Source: Zizania palustris
Lineage: Eukaryota > Streptophyta > Magnoliopsida > Poales > Poaceae
Length of the DNA stretch: 64,000 bases
Direction: 5' to 3'
Assembly (NCBI GenBank): GCA_019279435.1
Contig: JAAALK010000284.1
Span: 19,039,294-19,103,293, forward strand
The notes under the pieces are model-generated. The model saw only the letters and a program-made list of their open reading frames with translations. It was not told where the DNA came from and made no database searches. Position 1 is the stretch's first letter. Every line of letters begins with the position of its first letter. Of this stretch, positions 1 to 10,310 are shown one piece after another. The position numbers and the translations under genes are program-made.

Positions 1-843
1 CGTTCTCAACACGATCGGGCGTGTGGGCTGGACGAGGGAGGGGCCGACGTTTAAATAGAGGCGTCGGCGGGGGCAGAGGGGGCGCAATCAGGGGAGGCCG
101 AGAGTAAAACCTCTCTTCAACGCCGGCGAGCTCCTTCCTTGAATGCATGCGCTCGATCCGGGATTATGACGCATGGAATAAAGGGGGAAACTATCGGCAG
201 AGCATGGGGGACCGAGTAATGGCACCAATTTAATGGGAGAGGGGCCGGCGAGGCAGATCCGAGGGGGATTAGGGTTCTGGCCGGTGAGGGGGGGGATTTG
301 GGGGTGGATCCTGCGGGGAAGATGAATCTGATAGGTGGGGGCCACTGGGCAGCGGGCACGAGCGAACGAGTGTGGCGACTGACGAGTGGGGTCGGGCTCA
401 GCCTCGAGGGGTTGGGTTGGCTCCGACAGGTGGGGCCGGGTTGTCGGGTGCGCGCGAAGAGAGAGGGGGGTCACTGATGGGTGGGTTCCATTCATCAGCC
501 GGGGGCGCGGGGAGGAGTGGGCTAGGACGACCGGGGGGGGGGGAGAGAATAGGGGGAAGGGGCCCATTACTGTTTCAATTCTTTTCCGAATAAACATAAT
601 TATAGAAATTGGTTTAAAATATTTGGGCTACTTCCATGGGTGATAAAAATTTGTAAAAAATCTCAAAAATATATTTTGGTCTTGGGAACTCATACAAAAT
701 TTTCTAGCCTCTGATTTGGTCACTTCAACTAGGTTCTAGTTCAAAAAGGCTAAGAATGGCATTAAAGGTATTTCCAAAATAAATAATCTCAGAAAAACAT
801 ATTAAATGATATTTTTATTTGTTTGAAAATTTGGGGTGTTACA
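1..843 (-). mobile_element. E1 Tekay-type gypsy 3' LTR, cut by left window edge
   Basis: Read on the minus strand the LTR starts TGTAACACCCC at 843 and runs leftward out of the window. It directly follows a polypurine tract and the decayed E1 pol. The inner 255 bp (about 587-843) match 13039-13293 with roughly nine differences, so those two pieces look like the two LTRs of one element, about 3 percent diverged. The GC-rich part (1-560) resembles 42900-43450 in the E7 LTR. The open frames in this GC-rich stretch are not convincing genes. Full LTRs of this family appear to be about 3.4 kb, so most of this one lies outside. Confidence 0.85.
50..57 (-). promoter_or_regulatory. Putative TATA box of the E1 LTR
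   Basis: TATTTAAA on the minus strand, at the place corresponding to TATTTAAG at 43441 in the E7 LTR and TATAAGA at 61854 in the E11 LTR. It is followed downstream by the GC-rich presumed R/U5 region. Inference from position and sequence only. Confidence 0.5.
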
Positions 844-845
844 AA

Positions 846-859
846 CCTATCCCCCTTAC
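846..859 (-). other. E1 polypurine tract
   Basis: GTAAGGGGGATAGG on the minus strand, two bases before the LTR start at 843. The same tract precedes the E4 LTR (18886-18897) and the E7 LTR (42487-42500). It primes plus-strand DNA synthesis in reverse transcription. Confidence 0.8.
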
Positions 860-887
860 AAAGAATCTCGTCCTCGAGATTGAAACG

Positions 888-2171
888 CTACTCGAATAAC
901 TCGGGGTATTGGGCTTTTAACTCGTCTTCTTTTTCCCATGTGGCTTCTTCAACGGGGTGGTTGTCCCACTGAACCTTGCAGAAGCGAACCACACGGCTCC
1001 TGGTTACTCTTTCCTTAGTCTCCAGGATCTTGACGGGTTTCTCGATGTAGGTGAAATCCTCTTGGACGTTGAGTTGTTGGACGTCGGCTTGTTCGGTGGG
1101 CACACGAAGACACTTCTTCAGCTGAGAGACGTGGAACACATCATGGACTCCTGCCAGAGATGGAGGCAGTTCTAGTTGATATGCTACTTCTCCTTGTCAT
1201 CGGAGGATCTGAAAAGGCCTGACATAGTGGGGTGCTAGTTTTCGTTTCATGTTGAACCTTGGAGTGCCACAGAGGGGAGTGACTCGGAGATAGACATAAT
1301 CACCCTCCTCAAAGGTTAGGTCTCTTCGTTGGTTATCGGCGTAGCTCTTCTGTCGGGACTGGGCTATCTTCAATCTGTCCCTGATGATCTTGACCTTCTC
1401 TTCGGCTTCTCTTAGTATATCTGTCCCAAACAGTTGTGACTCTCCGGTCTGATCCCAAAGCAATGGCGTTCTGCACTTACGCCCATAAAGTGCTTCGAAC
1501 GGGGACATCTGCAGGCTAACTTGATAGTTGTTGTTGTAGGAGAACTCCGCATAGGGCAAGTTCTTGTCCCACATTCCGCCAAAGTCTAGAGCGCAAGCTC
1601 TAAGCATATCCTCCAATATCTGGTTGACCCTTTCGGTTTGACCATCGGTCTGTAGATGATAGGCGGTGCTAAAGTTTAGCCGGGTGCTGAGTTCCTCTTG
1701 AAGGTTCTTCCGAAACTTGGAGGTAAACTGACTCCCACGGTCAGATACAATTTTCTTTGGCACTCCGTGCAGGCACACGATCCGGGTCATATACAACTCA
1801 GCCGGCCTGGCGACGGTGTAAGTTGTCTTGACGGGGATGAAGTCCATTCCTATCTCTTCCCACTTCCATTCGGGGACTTTGAGGGGTTGCAATAGTCCAG
1901 CGGGTCTCTAGTGCTCTGCCTTGACTCGCTGGCATGTGTCGCACTTGGCCACATACTCAGCTATTTCCCTCTTCATGCTGACCCACCAATATTTCTCCTT
2001 TAGGTCTTGATACATATTTGTACTCCCAGGATGTATGGAGTATAGAGTATCATGGGCCTCTTGAAGGATGAGAGTCTTCAACTCAGGCTTGTCGGGTACG
2101 CATATCCGGTTTCTAAACCAGATGGTACCATGCTCGTCCTCGGAGAATCCGAGGGCTTTACCCTTCCGCAT
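888..2171 (-). pseudogene. E1 integrase and chromodomain (Tekay chromovirus), broken
   Basis: Minus-strand remnant of the C-terminal part of pol. The zinc-binding N-terminal integrase region lies at 2171-1908 and includes CDTCQRVKAEH followed by a stop (CAG to TAG). The catalytic core follows from 1892: the first Asp is in GMDFI, the second in VSDRGSQF, and GQTERVNQ carries the Glu. About 27 codons present in E4 after GMDFI are missing in frame. A C-terminal chromodomain-like module lies at about 1040-888 (TRSRVVRFCKVQW, then EEATWEKEDEL), as in Tekay/Del chromoviruses, where it is thought to guide insertion into heterochromatin. Frame breaks near 1140-1196 separate core and chromodomain. Not functional. 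Confidence 0.85.
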
Positions 2172-2321
2172 GTTCTACTGGATCTCCAGGATGTCTGGGT
2201 CTTCCTTTTGTGTCTCCCGGATCTGGTCTATCAAGACAGGTCTAGACTCCAAAGCAGCGAGGTACGCTCGGGTGATGATCCCTAGATTCAGCCTTTCCAT
2301 GTCCTTGTATAGCAAAGGGGC

Positions 2322-2868
2322 CTAGTCCTGTATCATGATGGCATTGCAATACCTTTTTCGACTAAGGGCGTCTACCACCACATTGGCCTTGCCTGGATGA
2401 TAATAGATGCCCAAGTCATAATCCTTGATCAACTCCAACCATCTCCTCTGCCTGAGGTTCAGGTCCGGTTGGGTGAATATATACTTGAGGCTCTTGTGGT
2501 CGGTGAAGACCTCACACCGATTTCCCACAAGGTAATGTCTCCATATCTTCAAGGCATGAACCACGGGTGCTAATTCCAGGTCGTGGGTTGGATAGTTCAG
2601 CTCATGAGGTCTCAGCTGTCGAGAGGCGTAAGATATCACCTTCCCATCTTGCATTAAGACACATCCCAATCCTTGGTGTGAGGCATCATAGTAGACGTGG
2701 AAGTATTTCCGGATGTCTGGCAGAGTAAGAATTGGAGCTGACACAAGCTTCTTCTCAAGAGTTTGGAAGCATTCTTCACAATCTAGGGTCCATTCAAACT
2801 TTACTTCCTTCTGCAACAGCCTGGTCATAGGTTTGGCTATCTTTGAAAAGTTCTCGATGAATCAGCGG
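2322..2868 (-). pseudogene. E1 RNase H and RT connection, broken
   Basis: The minus-strand frame from 2828 encodes a gypsy RNase H: YYDASHQGLGCVLMQDG holds the first Asp, DLELAPVVHALKIW the Glu region, and VFTDHKSLKY and VVDALSRK the further catalytic acidic positions. It degrades the RNA strand during reverse transcription. Upstream, the RT connection reads YYR then TGA at 2862-2864, in place of the usual second Arg. E4 has a stop at the same codon (16798-16800). The frame ends at 2322, before the integrase zinc-binding region. Confidence 0.85.
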
Positions 2869-3673
2869 TAGTATCCGTCCAATCCGAGAAAACTCTGGAT
2901 CTCGGTCACGTTTGTGGGTTGTAGCCAGTTGGTCACTGCTTCCACGTGGTTGGGTCCACAGCTATTCCTCCGACAGATATGACATGACTGAGGAACTTCA
3001 CCTCTGACGACCAAAACTCGCACTTGCTGTATTTGGCGTACAGTTGTTGTTCCCTTAGCTTTCCGAGGGTCAGACGGAGGTGGGTTTCATGATCTTCCTT
3101 GGTCTTGGAGTAGACGAGGATATCGTCGATGAATACTACGATGAACTTGTCCAAGAACTCCATGAATACATTGTTCATCATGTTCATGAAAAATGCCGGG
3201 GCATTCATGAGTCCGAACGACATCACAGTATACTCGTATAGTCCATAGCGAGAGGTGAAGGCAGTCTTGGGGATGTCTTCTTCTCTAATCCTCAATTGGT
3301 GATAACCTGATCTGAGGTCGATCTTGGAAAACACCGAGGATCCTTTCAGTTGATCGAACAGGTCATCGATCCGAGGCAATGGGTACTTGTTCTTGATGGT
3401 TACATCGTTCATGGCCCTATAGTTCATGCACATCCTTTTAGTCTTCTCCTTCTTCATGGCGAAGATGACCGGTGCACCCTAGGGTGAGGTACTCGGTCGG
3501 ATATACCCTTTCTGTTCCAGGTCTTTAATGTTGCTCTTGACTTCGGCTAGTTCATTGGCAGTCATCCGGTATGGGCGCTTGGAGATTGGAGTGGTCCCGG
3601 GGACAAGCTCGATTCTGAATTCGATGTCTCGCTTGGGAGGCATTCCTGGCAGGTCCTCTGGGAAGACGTCCAT
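2869..3673 (-). pseudogene. E1 reverse transcriptase, broken
   Basis: Minus-strand Ty3/gypsy RT. The upstream linker (FPEDLPGMPPKRDIEFRIEL, with PGTTPISKRPYRM) sits at 3673-3479. It ends at a stop where E4 has Trp in STSPWGAP (TGG to TAG). The fingers-palm region (3457-2933) shows SKIDLRSGYHQLRI, SFGLMNAPAFF and the catalytic FIDD in VVFIDDILVYS. Palm and active site are intact as sequence, but the frame is interrupted at the linker and lost near 2933, where the expected link to the RT connection is out of frame. Confidence 0.85.
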
Positions 3674-3676
3674 GAA

Positions 3677-4105
3677 TTACTTGACTACGGGTACTTCTTC
3701 AAGGGCTAGCGAGTGAAGAGATGACTCAAGAGGTTTGCGGCTGGTCATCCGAAAGGTGACGGCTTTGCCTTCGGGGTTGGTCACCGTTACAGACTTGCTG
3801 GCACAATCGATCACTCCCTTGTGTTTCATCAGCCAATCCATCCCTAGGATAAGGTCGAGTCTGGTACACTTAATGAGGACTGGCTCGGCCCGGAATAATA
3901 CCCCTTGAATCTCTATCTTTACCTTAGGACTGTATAAGTGGGCTAAGGTTTTATTACCTGGAGTGGCAATCATCATGGGGACTGGTAGAGGGAGCACTTC
4001 CAAGTTGTTGGTTTTCACAAAATCTTCCGAGATGAAAGAGTGCATTGCCCCAGAGTCAAATAGTGTTATAGCTGGTATGGAATTTGCGGTAAATGTACCG
4101 AGCAT
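3677..4105 (-). pseudogene. E1 aspartic protease
   Basis: Open minus-strand segment with the retropepsin active site DSG in ITLFDSGAMHSFIS and the C-terminal ILGMDW motif of gypsy proteases. It would cleave the Gag-Pol polyprotein. This segment itself is uninterrupted, but the polyprotein around it is broken on both sides (stops in gag and in the RT linker), so I treat it as part of a pseudogene. The Met at 4105 is simply the first Met in the open stretch, not a real start. Confidence 0.8.
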
Positions 4106-5105
4106 GACTTCGGGAGCCTCCTGAGCTTCCTCCGCGCTGATGTGGTTGACGCGGGCACGAACCGCCTGGTTGGGTGCCGCGCCTTAGGGTTGCTTGGGGT
4201 GAGGACACTGGTGCGAGTAGTGCCCTTCCTTCTGGCAGTTGAAGCAGACGACCGGCTTCCCTTGGCGATCCCTCAAGATCAAGGCCTTGGCGGCGGGCGT
4301 CGGCTAAGCAGCCAGAGCTGATGGAGCGGGGCAGGGATGCCCGGCGTTGGATCCATCGGTGGTGTGAGGTGGCCTGTAGGCGGGCCAAGGATGGTAGGCG
4401 GGCGCTGGTGGCGGAGGGACGAAGCGGGGCCTCTGAGAATTCGCCTGTTGATGCTTGAAGGCGATCATCTTCCTCTTCTTGAGGTCCAACCTGTTTTTCT
4501 CAGTCTCTTGGATGAGCGCCTTGTTCACCAGCCGTTGGAAGTCGGCGTAGTCGGTGGCGACGAGCTGGATGGACAGCTCATCCTTGAGTCCGCGGAGGAA
4601 CTTGGCCTGGTGGAGGGTGTCGGTTCGCACCTCCTCTGGTGCGTAGCGTGCTAGACGGTTGAACTCATGGAGGTACTCCATGACAGTCCGGCTACCTTGT
4701 TGCAGGTCGCGGAACTCCTGCTGTTTGACCGCGATGACTCCAGCGGGGACGTGGGCAGCGCGAAAGGCGATGGTGAACTCCGCCCAAGTAACCACGTGGT
4801 TCTCTGGTTGGGACTCACGGTAGTTGTCCCACCATTCGGCGGCGGGACCCTAGAGCTAATGAGTGGTGAACGCCACTCGCTCCTGGTCAGTGCACAGGAG
4901 GAGGTCCAACTTCTTCCCAATGGTCCAGAGCCAATCGCCAGCCTCCATGGGGTTGGTCGTGCTGGAGAAGATTGGGGGTCGCACGCGCAAAAACTCTGAG
5001 AGTTGAGGCGCGGGAGCGAGGGCTGGCGCACGTGGGATCGGCTCCACGTTTGGTTGTTTCAGCCAGTCCAACTGTGACTGTTGGTGCTGCATTTGAGTCA
5101 GAAGG
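4106..5105 (-). pseudogene. E1 gag, N-terminally truncated
   Basis: Minus-strand Tekay gag. Recognisable parts: FSSTTNPMEAGDWLWTI, the Retrotrans_gag core (TWAEFTIAFRAAHVPAGVI, QQGSRTVMEYLHEFNRLARY), and an intact CCHC zinc knuckle CFNCQKEGHYSHQC near 4250-4205, which would bind RNA. Two stops lie at 4856-4858 and 4850-4852 (HxLxGP, both normally Gln). E4 has stops at the same two codons. The N-terminus is lost: near 5105 the sequence switches to E2, making a chimeric open stretch across the join (5176-4856). Confidence 0.85.
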
Positions 5106-6816
5106 GCGGTGTCATAGGTTTGAGTACAAACTTCCTCCCCTTCAAATCTAGAGTGTACTGATTTGTTCTCCCGCAATGCTGAGTATATCGATCATATTGC
5201 CATGGCCTCCCGAGTAGTATGTGACATACGGACATGGGTGCCACATCACACTCTACAGTGTCAACATATTCACCAATCTTGAAGGGAACTTTTACTTTGT
5301 ATCCAATCTTGATGTCACCGGAATCATTAAGCCATTGGACATGATATGGATGAGGATGTCGCAGAAGTTTCAGATCAAGCTTGTCAACCATCTCACGACT
5401 AGCAAGATTATGGCAGCTTCCTCCATCAATGATCATCTTTACTACCTTATCTTGCACTTTGGCTCTTGTCTGAAATAAATTATGCTGCTGGCTGTTCTCA
5501 GCTTCCTTCATCTGAACACTCAATATTGGGGCCACCACAAGAGCAGCACCTTGCTCAAAATCACAGCCGGTATGTTCCTCTTCTTCATGGGCTTCTTCTT
5601 CCATATCTTCCTCTTCACTGGCTGATTCGTACTCTCCATTATCAGTTACAATGATCACTCTATTATTTGGACACTCTCTAGCAACATGTCCACGACCTCC
5701 ACACTTGAAACACTGAATCCCACTACTCTTGGATGTAGAACCCACTGAAGTGGAGGTGGAAGCTGCTGGTTTGGAACTCGTGCTCGGGGCAGCAGAGTTC
5801 TTCCCACTAAAATTACTTTGAGCATTAGAACGTGAGCCTCCAAATGAACCTTTCGCAGCTGACGGTGCAGTAGTAAACTTAGAATTTAACTTGCTTCCTC
5901 CAGACATAGTCCTCGTACCAAAAGGCAAAGACTTACTGCTCTTGGTATCTTGCTGCAGTTGGTTTTCAGCTTTGGTGGCTTGATGTACCAAATCAATAAG
6001 ACGACGGTACGACTGAAACTCAACAATGCGTTGAATATTTCGATGCAACCCAGCCATGAATCGTGCCATAGTTTGTTCTTCATCTTCATATACGTTGGCT
6101 CTAATCATTGCCTTCTCCATCTCTTTATAATACTCTTCAACAGAATAACTTCCTTGTTTCAAATTCTGTAGTTTATCAAAAAGATCACGCCGATAATGCT
6201 TCGGCACGAAACGTCTTCTCATTTCACGTTTCATCTCTGCCCATGTGGCAATAGGATGTTCTCCATCTTCTTCACGATCTTGGAGAAGTTGCTCCCACCA
6301 AATCAGAGCATATCCTTCAAACTCTAGAGATGCCATAGCCAACTTCTTCTCTTCTGTATAATTATGCAAGCGAAAGATCTTGTCAACCTTCAACTCCCAA
6401 GTGAAATAAGCTTCACGATCAGATCCTCCATCAAATTTTGGCATGGTAAATTTCAGTTTACCAAGCCTCTCTTCACGATGGCCTCCTCTACGATGTTGGC
6501 GATCATGATGGGAATGATTATCATCATTTTCAGATTCAGATTCTTCAGTGTCTTGATTTCTTCGATTCCAGTCCCTCCCTCTTCCATGTGCAGCACTTCG
6601 GTTCCTCCGTCCTCTTCTTCCTCCTCTTCCATCACTATCATCACCTTCTTCACCATGGGTGCTTGCTCCATCATTAGGTGGATGACGTCCCCTAATTTCA
6701 TTTAGTATGGTTTGAAAATCTTGGGCCAACCGATCTTGTCTCTCTTCTAGACTTTGCTGGAATTCATTAAATTGTGCCATGGTGACACAATCATTGATCT
6801 CAACGCCGTCACCCAT
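5098..6816 (-). CDS. E2 gag-protease polyprotein, intact frame truncated at its C-terminus
   Basis: 572-codon uninterrupted minus-strand frame from ATG at 6816. Residues 1-60 are a leader with QSLEERQDRLAQ. An Arg/Gly/Asp-rich stretch follows (about 60-125). The Retrotrans_gag core is at about 125-290 (FTMPKFDGGSDREAYFTWEL, ALIWWEQL, RRFVPKHYRRDLFDKLQNL). A Ser/Thr-rich linker leads to a CCHC knuckle CFKCGGRGHVAREC (about 375-390), an acidic run, and an aspartic protease with MIIDGGSCHNLAS and ILLGRPW. After KFVLKPMTPPF the frame ends at the join with E1, so RT, RNase H and integrase are absent. The type differs from E1 and resembles E9. I think of CRM- or Reina-like chromoviruses but cannot assign a lineage. 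Confidence 0.85.
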   Translation of the reverse strand: MGDGVEINDCVTMAQFNEFQQSLEERQDRLAQDFQTILNEIRGRHPPNDGASTHGEEGDDSDGRGGRRGRRNRSAAHGRGRDWNRRNQDTEESESENDDNHSHHDRQHRRGGHREERLGKLKFTMPKFDGGSDREAYFTWELKVDKIFRLHNYTEEKKLAMASLEFEGYALIWWEQLLQDREEDGEHPIATWAEMKREMRRRFVPKHYRRDLFDKLQNLKQGSYSVEEYYKEMEKAMIRANVYEDEEQTMARFMAGLHRNIQRIVEFQSYRRLIDLVHQATKAENQLQQDTKSSKSLPFGTRTMSGGSKLNSKFTTAPSAAKGSFGGSRSNAQSNFSGKNSAAPSTSSKPAASTSTSVGSTSKSSGIQCFKCGGRGHVARECPNNRVIIVTDNGEYESASEEEDMEEEAHEEEEHTGCDFEQGAALVVAPILSVQMKEAENSQQHNLFQTRAKVQDKVVKMIIDGGSCHNLASREMVDKLDLKLLRHPHPYHVQWLNDSGDIKIGYKVKVPFKIGEYVDTVECDVAPMSVCHILLGRPWQYDRYTQHCGRTNQYTLDLKGRKFVLKPMTPPF

Positions 6817-7629
6817 CTTTCTGTAAAATTAGTGACAACAAAGGAACAAGAGTATATGTGGAATAAAAATATATGTGGGATCTCTCAATCTCACTTCTCT
6901 TACCAACCGAGGCTCAGTGAAGTTCCTGCGGGTTACAGAGAAACAAAATGTGTGGTGGTACTGAGAGCGATGGTTAAGCGAATACAAGACCAGAGAGTAC
7001 CGATTACGATGGCGTTTATGTGGAGCTTGGTGGGGATTATAAACAAGGAATGCAATCTGAATTCTAGTTGTTGTAAAGTTAAGTAACAATCTAAACTAGA
7101 GGTTCCCTGCTTAGTGCTGATCTCAAAATGATAAAGATGTAAATGGATCACACACACGTGCAAAGAAAATCTCAGACTGATGTAAACAAGGAGTATGATT
7201 GGGATGCAAGTGTTGCAATCAAACCCAACCAAAATTTTGTACCAACAAAAGATAGCGATCTGGTTGCACAACTTGAAACACAAACTTTCATCAACTGTGC
7301 TCTCAAACGAACTGATCTTTAAACTTTTCTTTCACAATTTTTTTTCTCAACTTTCCTTTTTTTCGAACTTTTCTTTATTTTACCTTTTTTTATAGAACTG
7401 AACACAATGACCAGATATATAAGAGGTTCAAAGGACACACGACGGAAAATGATCAGCAACTAAAACAAAGACTCTAATGGACTGAAAATTAACTGAACTC
7501 ACTAAAATAACAGATTGAAACAAAGGGCTAAACAATATATATGTATATATTTTTTTTGGCTTTTGGTGGATAGGATGAAACAAAATATATGTAGCTAAGG
7601 GTAAAGAATCCTATCGTGGAAACCGATCA
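6817..7629 (-). other. E2 untranslated leader between PBS and gag
   Basis: About 810 bp between the PBS and the gag start, rich in A on the minus strand around 7320-7400 and 7540-7560. This is the expected position of packaging and dimerisation signals, but no specific motif can be named. The open frames here are short and unsupported. Confidence 0.6.
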
Positions 7630-7641
7630 GCTCTGATACCA
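7630..7641 (-). other. E2 primer binding site (initiator tRNA-Met type)
   Basis: TGGTATCAGAGC on the minus strand, two bases inside the LTR end at 7644. This is the usual complement of the 3' end of plant initiator tRNA-Met and fixes both the element's direction and the LTR boundary. Confidence 0.9.
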
Positions 7642-7643
7642 GA

Positions 7644-8466
7644 TGATGCGTCACGGGGTCCCGATCTTCACGACGTAGGTTCGATCTTCAGATAACTAGC
7701 TATAGAATAGCCGGATAACTTGCTGCAAGCAGCGATAACTAGTGCAACCTGGCAAATAAAACTCGAAGCCAACCACCGTCTTTAACCGGCAACCTGAATC
7801 GAGGATTCGCCCAACCACACTCTCAAAGAACCAACCAACACAGCCTACAATCAATCAAGGAGGACCTTGAAGGGAGTAGGAGCACCAATTGGGAGCGGAT
7901 GAAGCCGCCGCTTCTGTAATCCCGCGAAGGAAATCACAAGAGCAAAGGAAGGTAGAGATCTCTCTGAGTTTGTTAGCACGCAGCTAAACAAGGGGTTCTA
8001 TATTCAATCATCAAAGGTGCCCATTACAATGGTGCTAGGGGGTATTTATACAAGGAGTAGACCTTGAAGATAGGTGCGAACATGAAAAGAAAAGACTAGG
8101 CGAACTATGTGAAAACGAATCAGCTTCTGGAGAGTTTCCGTGTGGCTGTTGGTCTTCTGAGCGGTCTTCGGTATTTCAGCAATAACTCCTCCTTGGAAAC
8201 TTCAATTCACGAATGGTTGGATTCCTTGGAAAGGTGACTTGATAAGGTTCACACCATGTATAATATGCACCATGGAACTCGGTAGAATGATGCAGTTTTA
8301 ATACGAGAACATTGACTTCATGCAGACTGTTGACCTTCGGACCAGCAAGCACTAAAACTGGTCGGACGCCTTCATGCAAACTTCAAACTGGTCGGGGTTA
8401 GATTCATTGGAAAATAGACTTCAAGAGTTTTCCAAAAAGTGCTCATTTACCTTCATAGCTTTTGGA
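7644..8466 (-). mobile_element. E2 LTR (outer boundary approximate)
   Basis: The LTR ends (minus strand) with GCATCA at 7644, just before the PBS. A TATA box at 8043-8050 splits it into about 400 bp of R/U5 and a U3 reaching to roughly 8466, where the pol tail stops with TGA at 8471-8469. No second copy of this LTR is in the window, so the start is uncertain by tens of bases. It is flanked on the gag side by PBS-leader-gag and on the other side by a pol C-terminal tail, so it serves as a 5' LTR on one side and a 3' LTR on the other. Confidence 0.7.
8043..8050 (-). promoter_or_regulatory. Putative TATA box of the E2 LTR
   Basis: TATAAATA on the minus strand, about 400 bp before the LTR end, a normal position for an LTR promoter. 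Confidence 0.6.
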
Positions 8467-8468
8467 AA

Positions 8469-8781
8469 TCAAGAGTTATGTTTATTTCTTTGAGATGATC
8501 CTGCAGGACTGGCTTGGTTCGAGCATGATTCTTCTATGTGTCCATTTCCTTGTGAGTTCTTGTCATCCTTCTTGGTAAACCTGAGCATTAGCAATGTACA
8601 CGACTTAGGTAGTATATAACTCTCATTAATAGTAAAATGAATTACACAAAGTAGCGCGTGCACCTCTTGTTGAAGCTTCTTAGCTCGACTGCGTGTAATT
8701 GGTCCATCAAAAACATGTATTGGAGTCGCTGTGGTCGAAGTGGTCGGTGTAGAGGTTGGAGTGGTCGGCGTGGTCATATAA
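8469..8781 (-). pseudogene. Pol C-terminal tail of an E2-family gypsy element
   Basis: Minus-strand frame containing DGPITRSRAKKLQQEVHALL, a tail typically found after the integrase in this gypsy type. The plus-strand E9 has the matching FEGAITCARAKQINQQVKSL after its integrase. It ends at TGA (8471-8469) next to the LTR. The integrase itself is missing: near 8781 the sequence changes to plus-strand E3 RT. The Thr/Pro-rich low-complexity run (about 8705-8775) is still part of this segment. Confidence 0.7.
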
Positions 8782-9669
8782 AATGTGCCATGAACTTGAT
8801 CTTTCATGACTTGCTAGGGGTTTTGTTAGAAATTTATATAGATGATGTTGTGGTCAAATTGGACGCTATGGAGAACCACCTTGCCGATTTGAAAGTTGCT
8901 TTTGAAAGAATGTGCCGGTATGGCTTGAAAATGAACCCACTCAAATGTGCTTTTGGTGTGTCGGCGGGGAAGTTCTTGGGATTCATGATTCATGAAAGAG
9001 GCATCGAAATTGACCCCAAGAGACTTGAGAAAATTAGGGGATGCGTAGCGCTGACATGTAAGAAAGATGTACAGAAATTGCTAGGCAAGGTTAATTATTT
9101 GCGGCGCTTTATATCCAACCTGTCTGGGAAAATTGATGCTTTCGTCCCAATACTCCGTCTAAAAAATGAAGCCGAGTTCACTTGGGGGGCAAGCCAGCAA
9201 CGTGCGTTCTAGAAAATCAAAGAGTGCTTATCGACGCCACTGGTGGTAAGGGCACCGAAGTCCGGGATCCCATTTCGGCTCTATGTTGCCGCAGAAGAGA
9301 GCGTAATTGGGGTCGTGTTAACTCAAGACGTCGAAGGGAAGGAGTACGTCGTCACCTTCTTGAGTCGTCGACTTCTGGATGCTGAGACCAAGTACGTGTT
9401 TGTGGAGCATTTATGTTTGTCACTCTATTATGCGTATACCAAACTACGCCATTACCTTCTCCCTAGCACATGTATTGTCACTTGCCAACCAGATGTCATA
9501 AAATACATGTTGCAAAAGCCTATTCTAAGTGGTAGAATCGGCAAGTGGGTGTATGCGTTAATCGAATATGATTTGGCTTATGAACCATTGAGATCCATGA
9601 AAGGCCAAGTCGTGGCTAATTTTATAGTAGATCACCACGTGGATGTCAATTGGGGCAATGAATTCGCCG
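8782..9669 (+). pseudogene. E3 Tat-like RT (C-terminal part) and RNase H
   Basis: Plus-strand gypsy pol beginning inside the RT palm: NLIFHDLLGVLLEIYIDDVVVK carries an intact YIDD. The thumb and connection (GLKMNPLKCAFGV, KFLGFMIHERGIE, LLGKVNYLRRFI) lead into RNase H-like sequence (FRLYVAAEESVIGVVLTQD, EKxYVVTFLSRRLLDAETKY type). One in-frame stop at 9210-9212 (CAG to TAG in AFQKIKE context). The RT N-terminus, protease, gag and 5' LTR are missing, cut off at the E2 tail. Confidence 0.85.
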
Positions 9670-10130
9670 TAATTGAAGTATTACTATGGAAACTTTACTT
9701 CGATGGTTCGGCTTGCAAAAATGGCCAAGGTGTTGGAGTGGTACTCATATCACCAAGTGGTATGCACTTTGAAACCTTGGCCCGTTTGGAATTTCACTCG
9801 ACTAATAATCAAGCCGAATACGAAGCCCTATTGCTAGGTCTTGAGTTGTTAAACTCCATGGGTGTGAAATATGTTCACGCATACGGTGATTCATTACTAG
9901 TTGTACAACAAGTAGCCAGGCTCACTCAATGTTTTAATGGTTTGCTAAATAGCTACCTGGACAAGTGTTTTGACTTGATTTCTGCCTTTGATGATTTTGA
10001 AATCACTCATGTGTCTAGAGAAGCCAACTCACTTGCAAATGACTTGGCTCAACAAGCATCAGGCTATCAAATTAGGAGGGGCAAATTCTGCACGCAGGAA
10101 AATCCAATGCTTGGAGATGATGTAACACCC
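9670..10130 (+). pseudogene. E3 second RNase H domain (Tat-type)
   Basis: Plus strand, in frame with the preceding RT. KLYFDGSACKNGQGVGVVL carries the first Asp, STNNQAEYEALLLGLELL the Glu, HAYGDSLLVVQQV a further Asp, and SREANSLANDLAQQA is the last motif. Tat-clade gypsy elements are known for a second RNase H between the first RNase H and integrase, and this fits that order. The segment is uninterrupted. Confidence 0.8.
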
Positions 10131-10310
10131 GAGAGGCCTACAGTCGGTCTGACCGGCTTTTTGGGCACGGTCCAACCGACCTTGTGTACCCGGTCTGACC
10201 GACCATGTCAGGACAGTCAGACCGAATTATGTCATATGACTAGCAATAGCCGGTTTAACCGGGCCAACAGGGGTGGTCCGACCGACCATTGTCAGGAAGG
10301 TTTAGTGCTC
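10130..10310 (+). repeat. Cluster of GGTC-N-GACC motifs inside E3 pol
   Basis: Between the second RNase H and the integrase zinc-binding region, about six degenerate copies of a short palindromic motif (GGTCTGACCGG, GGTCCAACCGACC, GGTCTGACCGACC, GTCAGACCG, GGTTTAACCGG, GGTCCGACCGACC) lie in about 170 bp. The frame stays open through them. The same motif recurs in the E3 LTR (11820-11905, 12395-12740). Confidence 0.75.

Noticed and set aside
88..597. 169-codon minus-strand open frame
   Set aside because: GC-rich part of the E1 LTR, Pro-rich and without similarity to a known protein.
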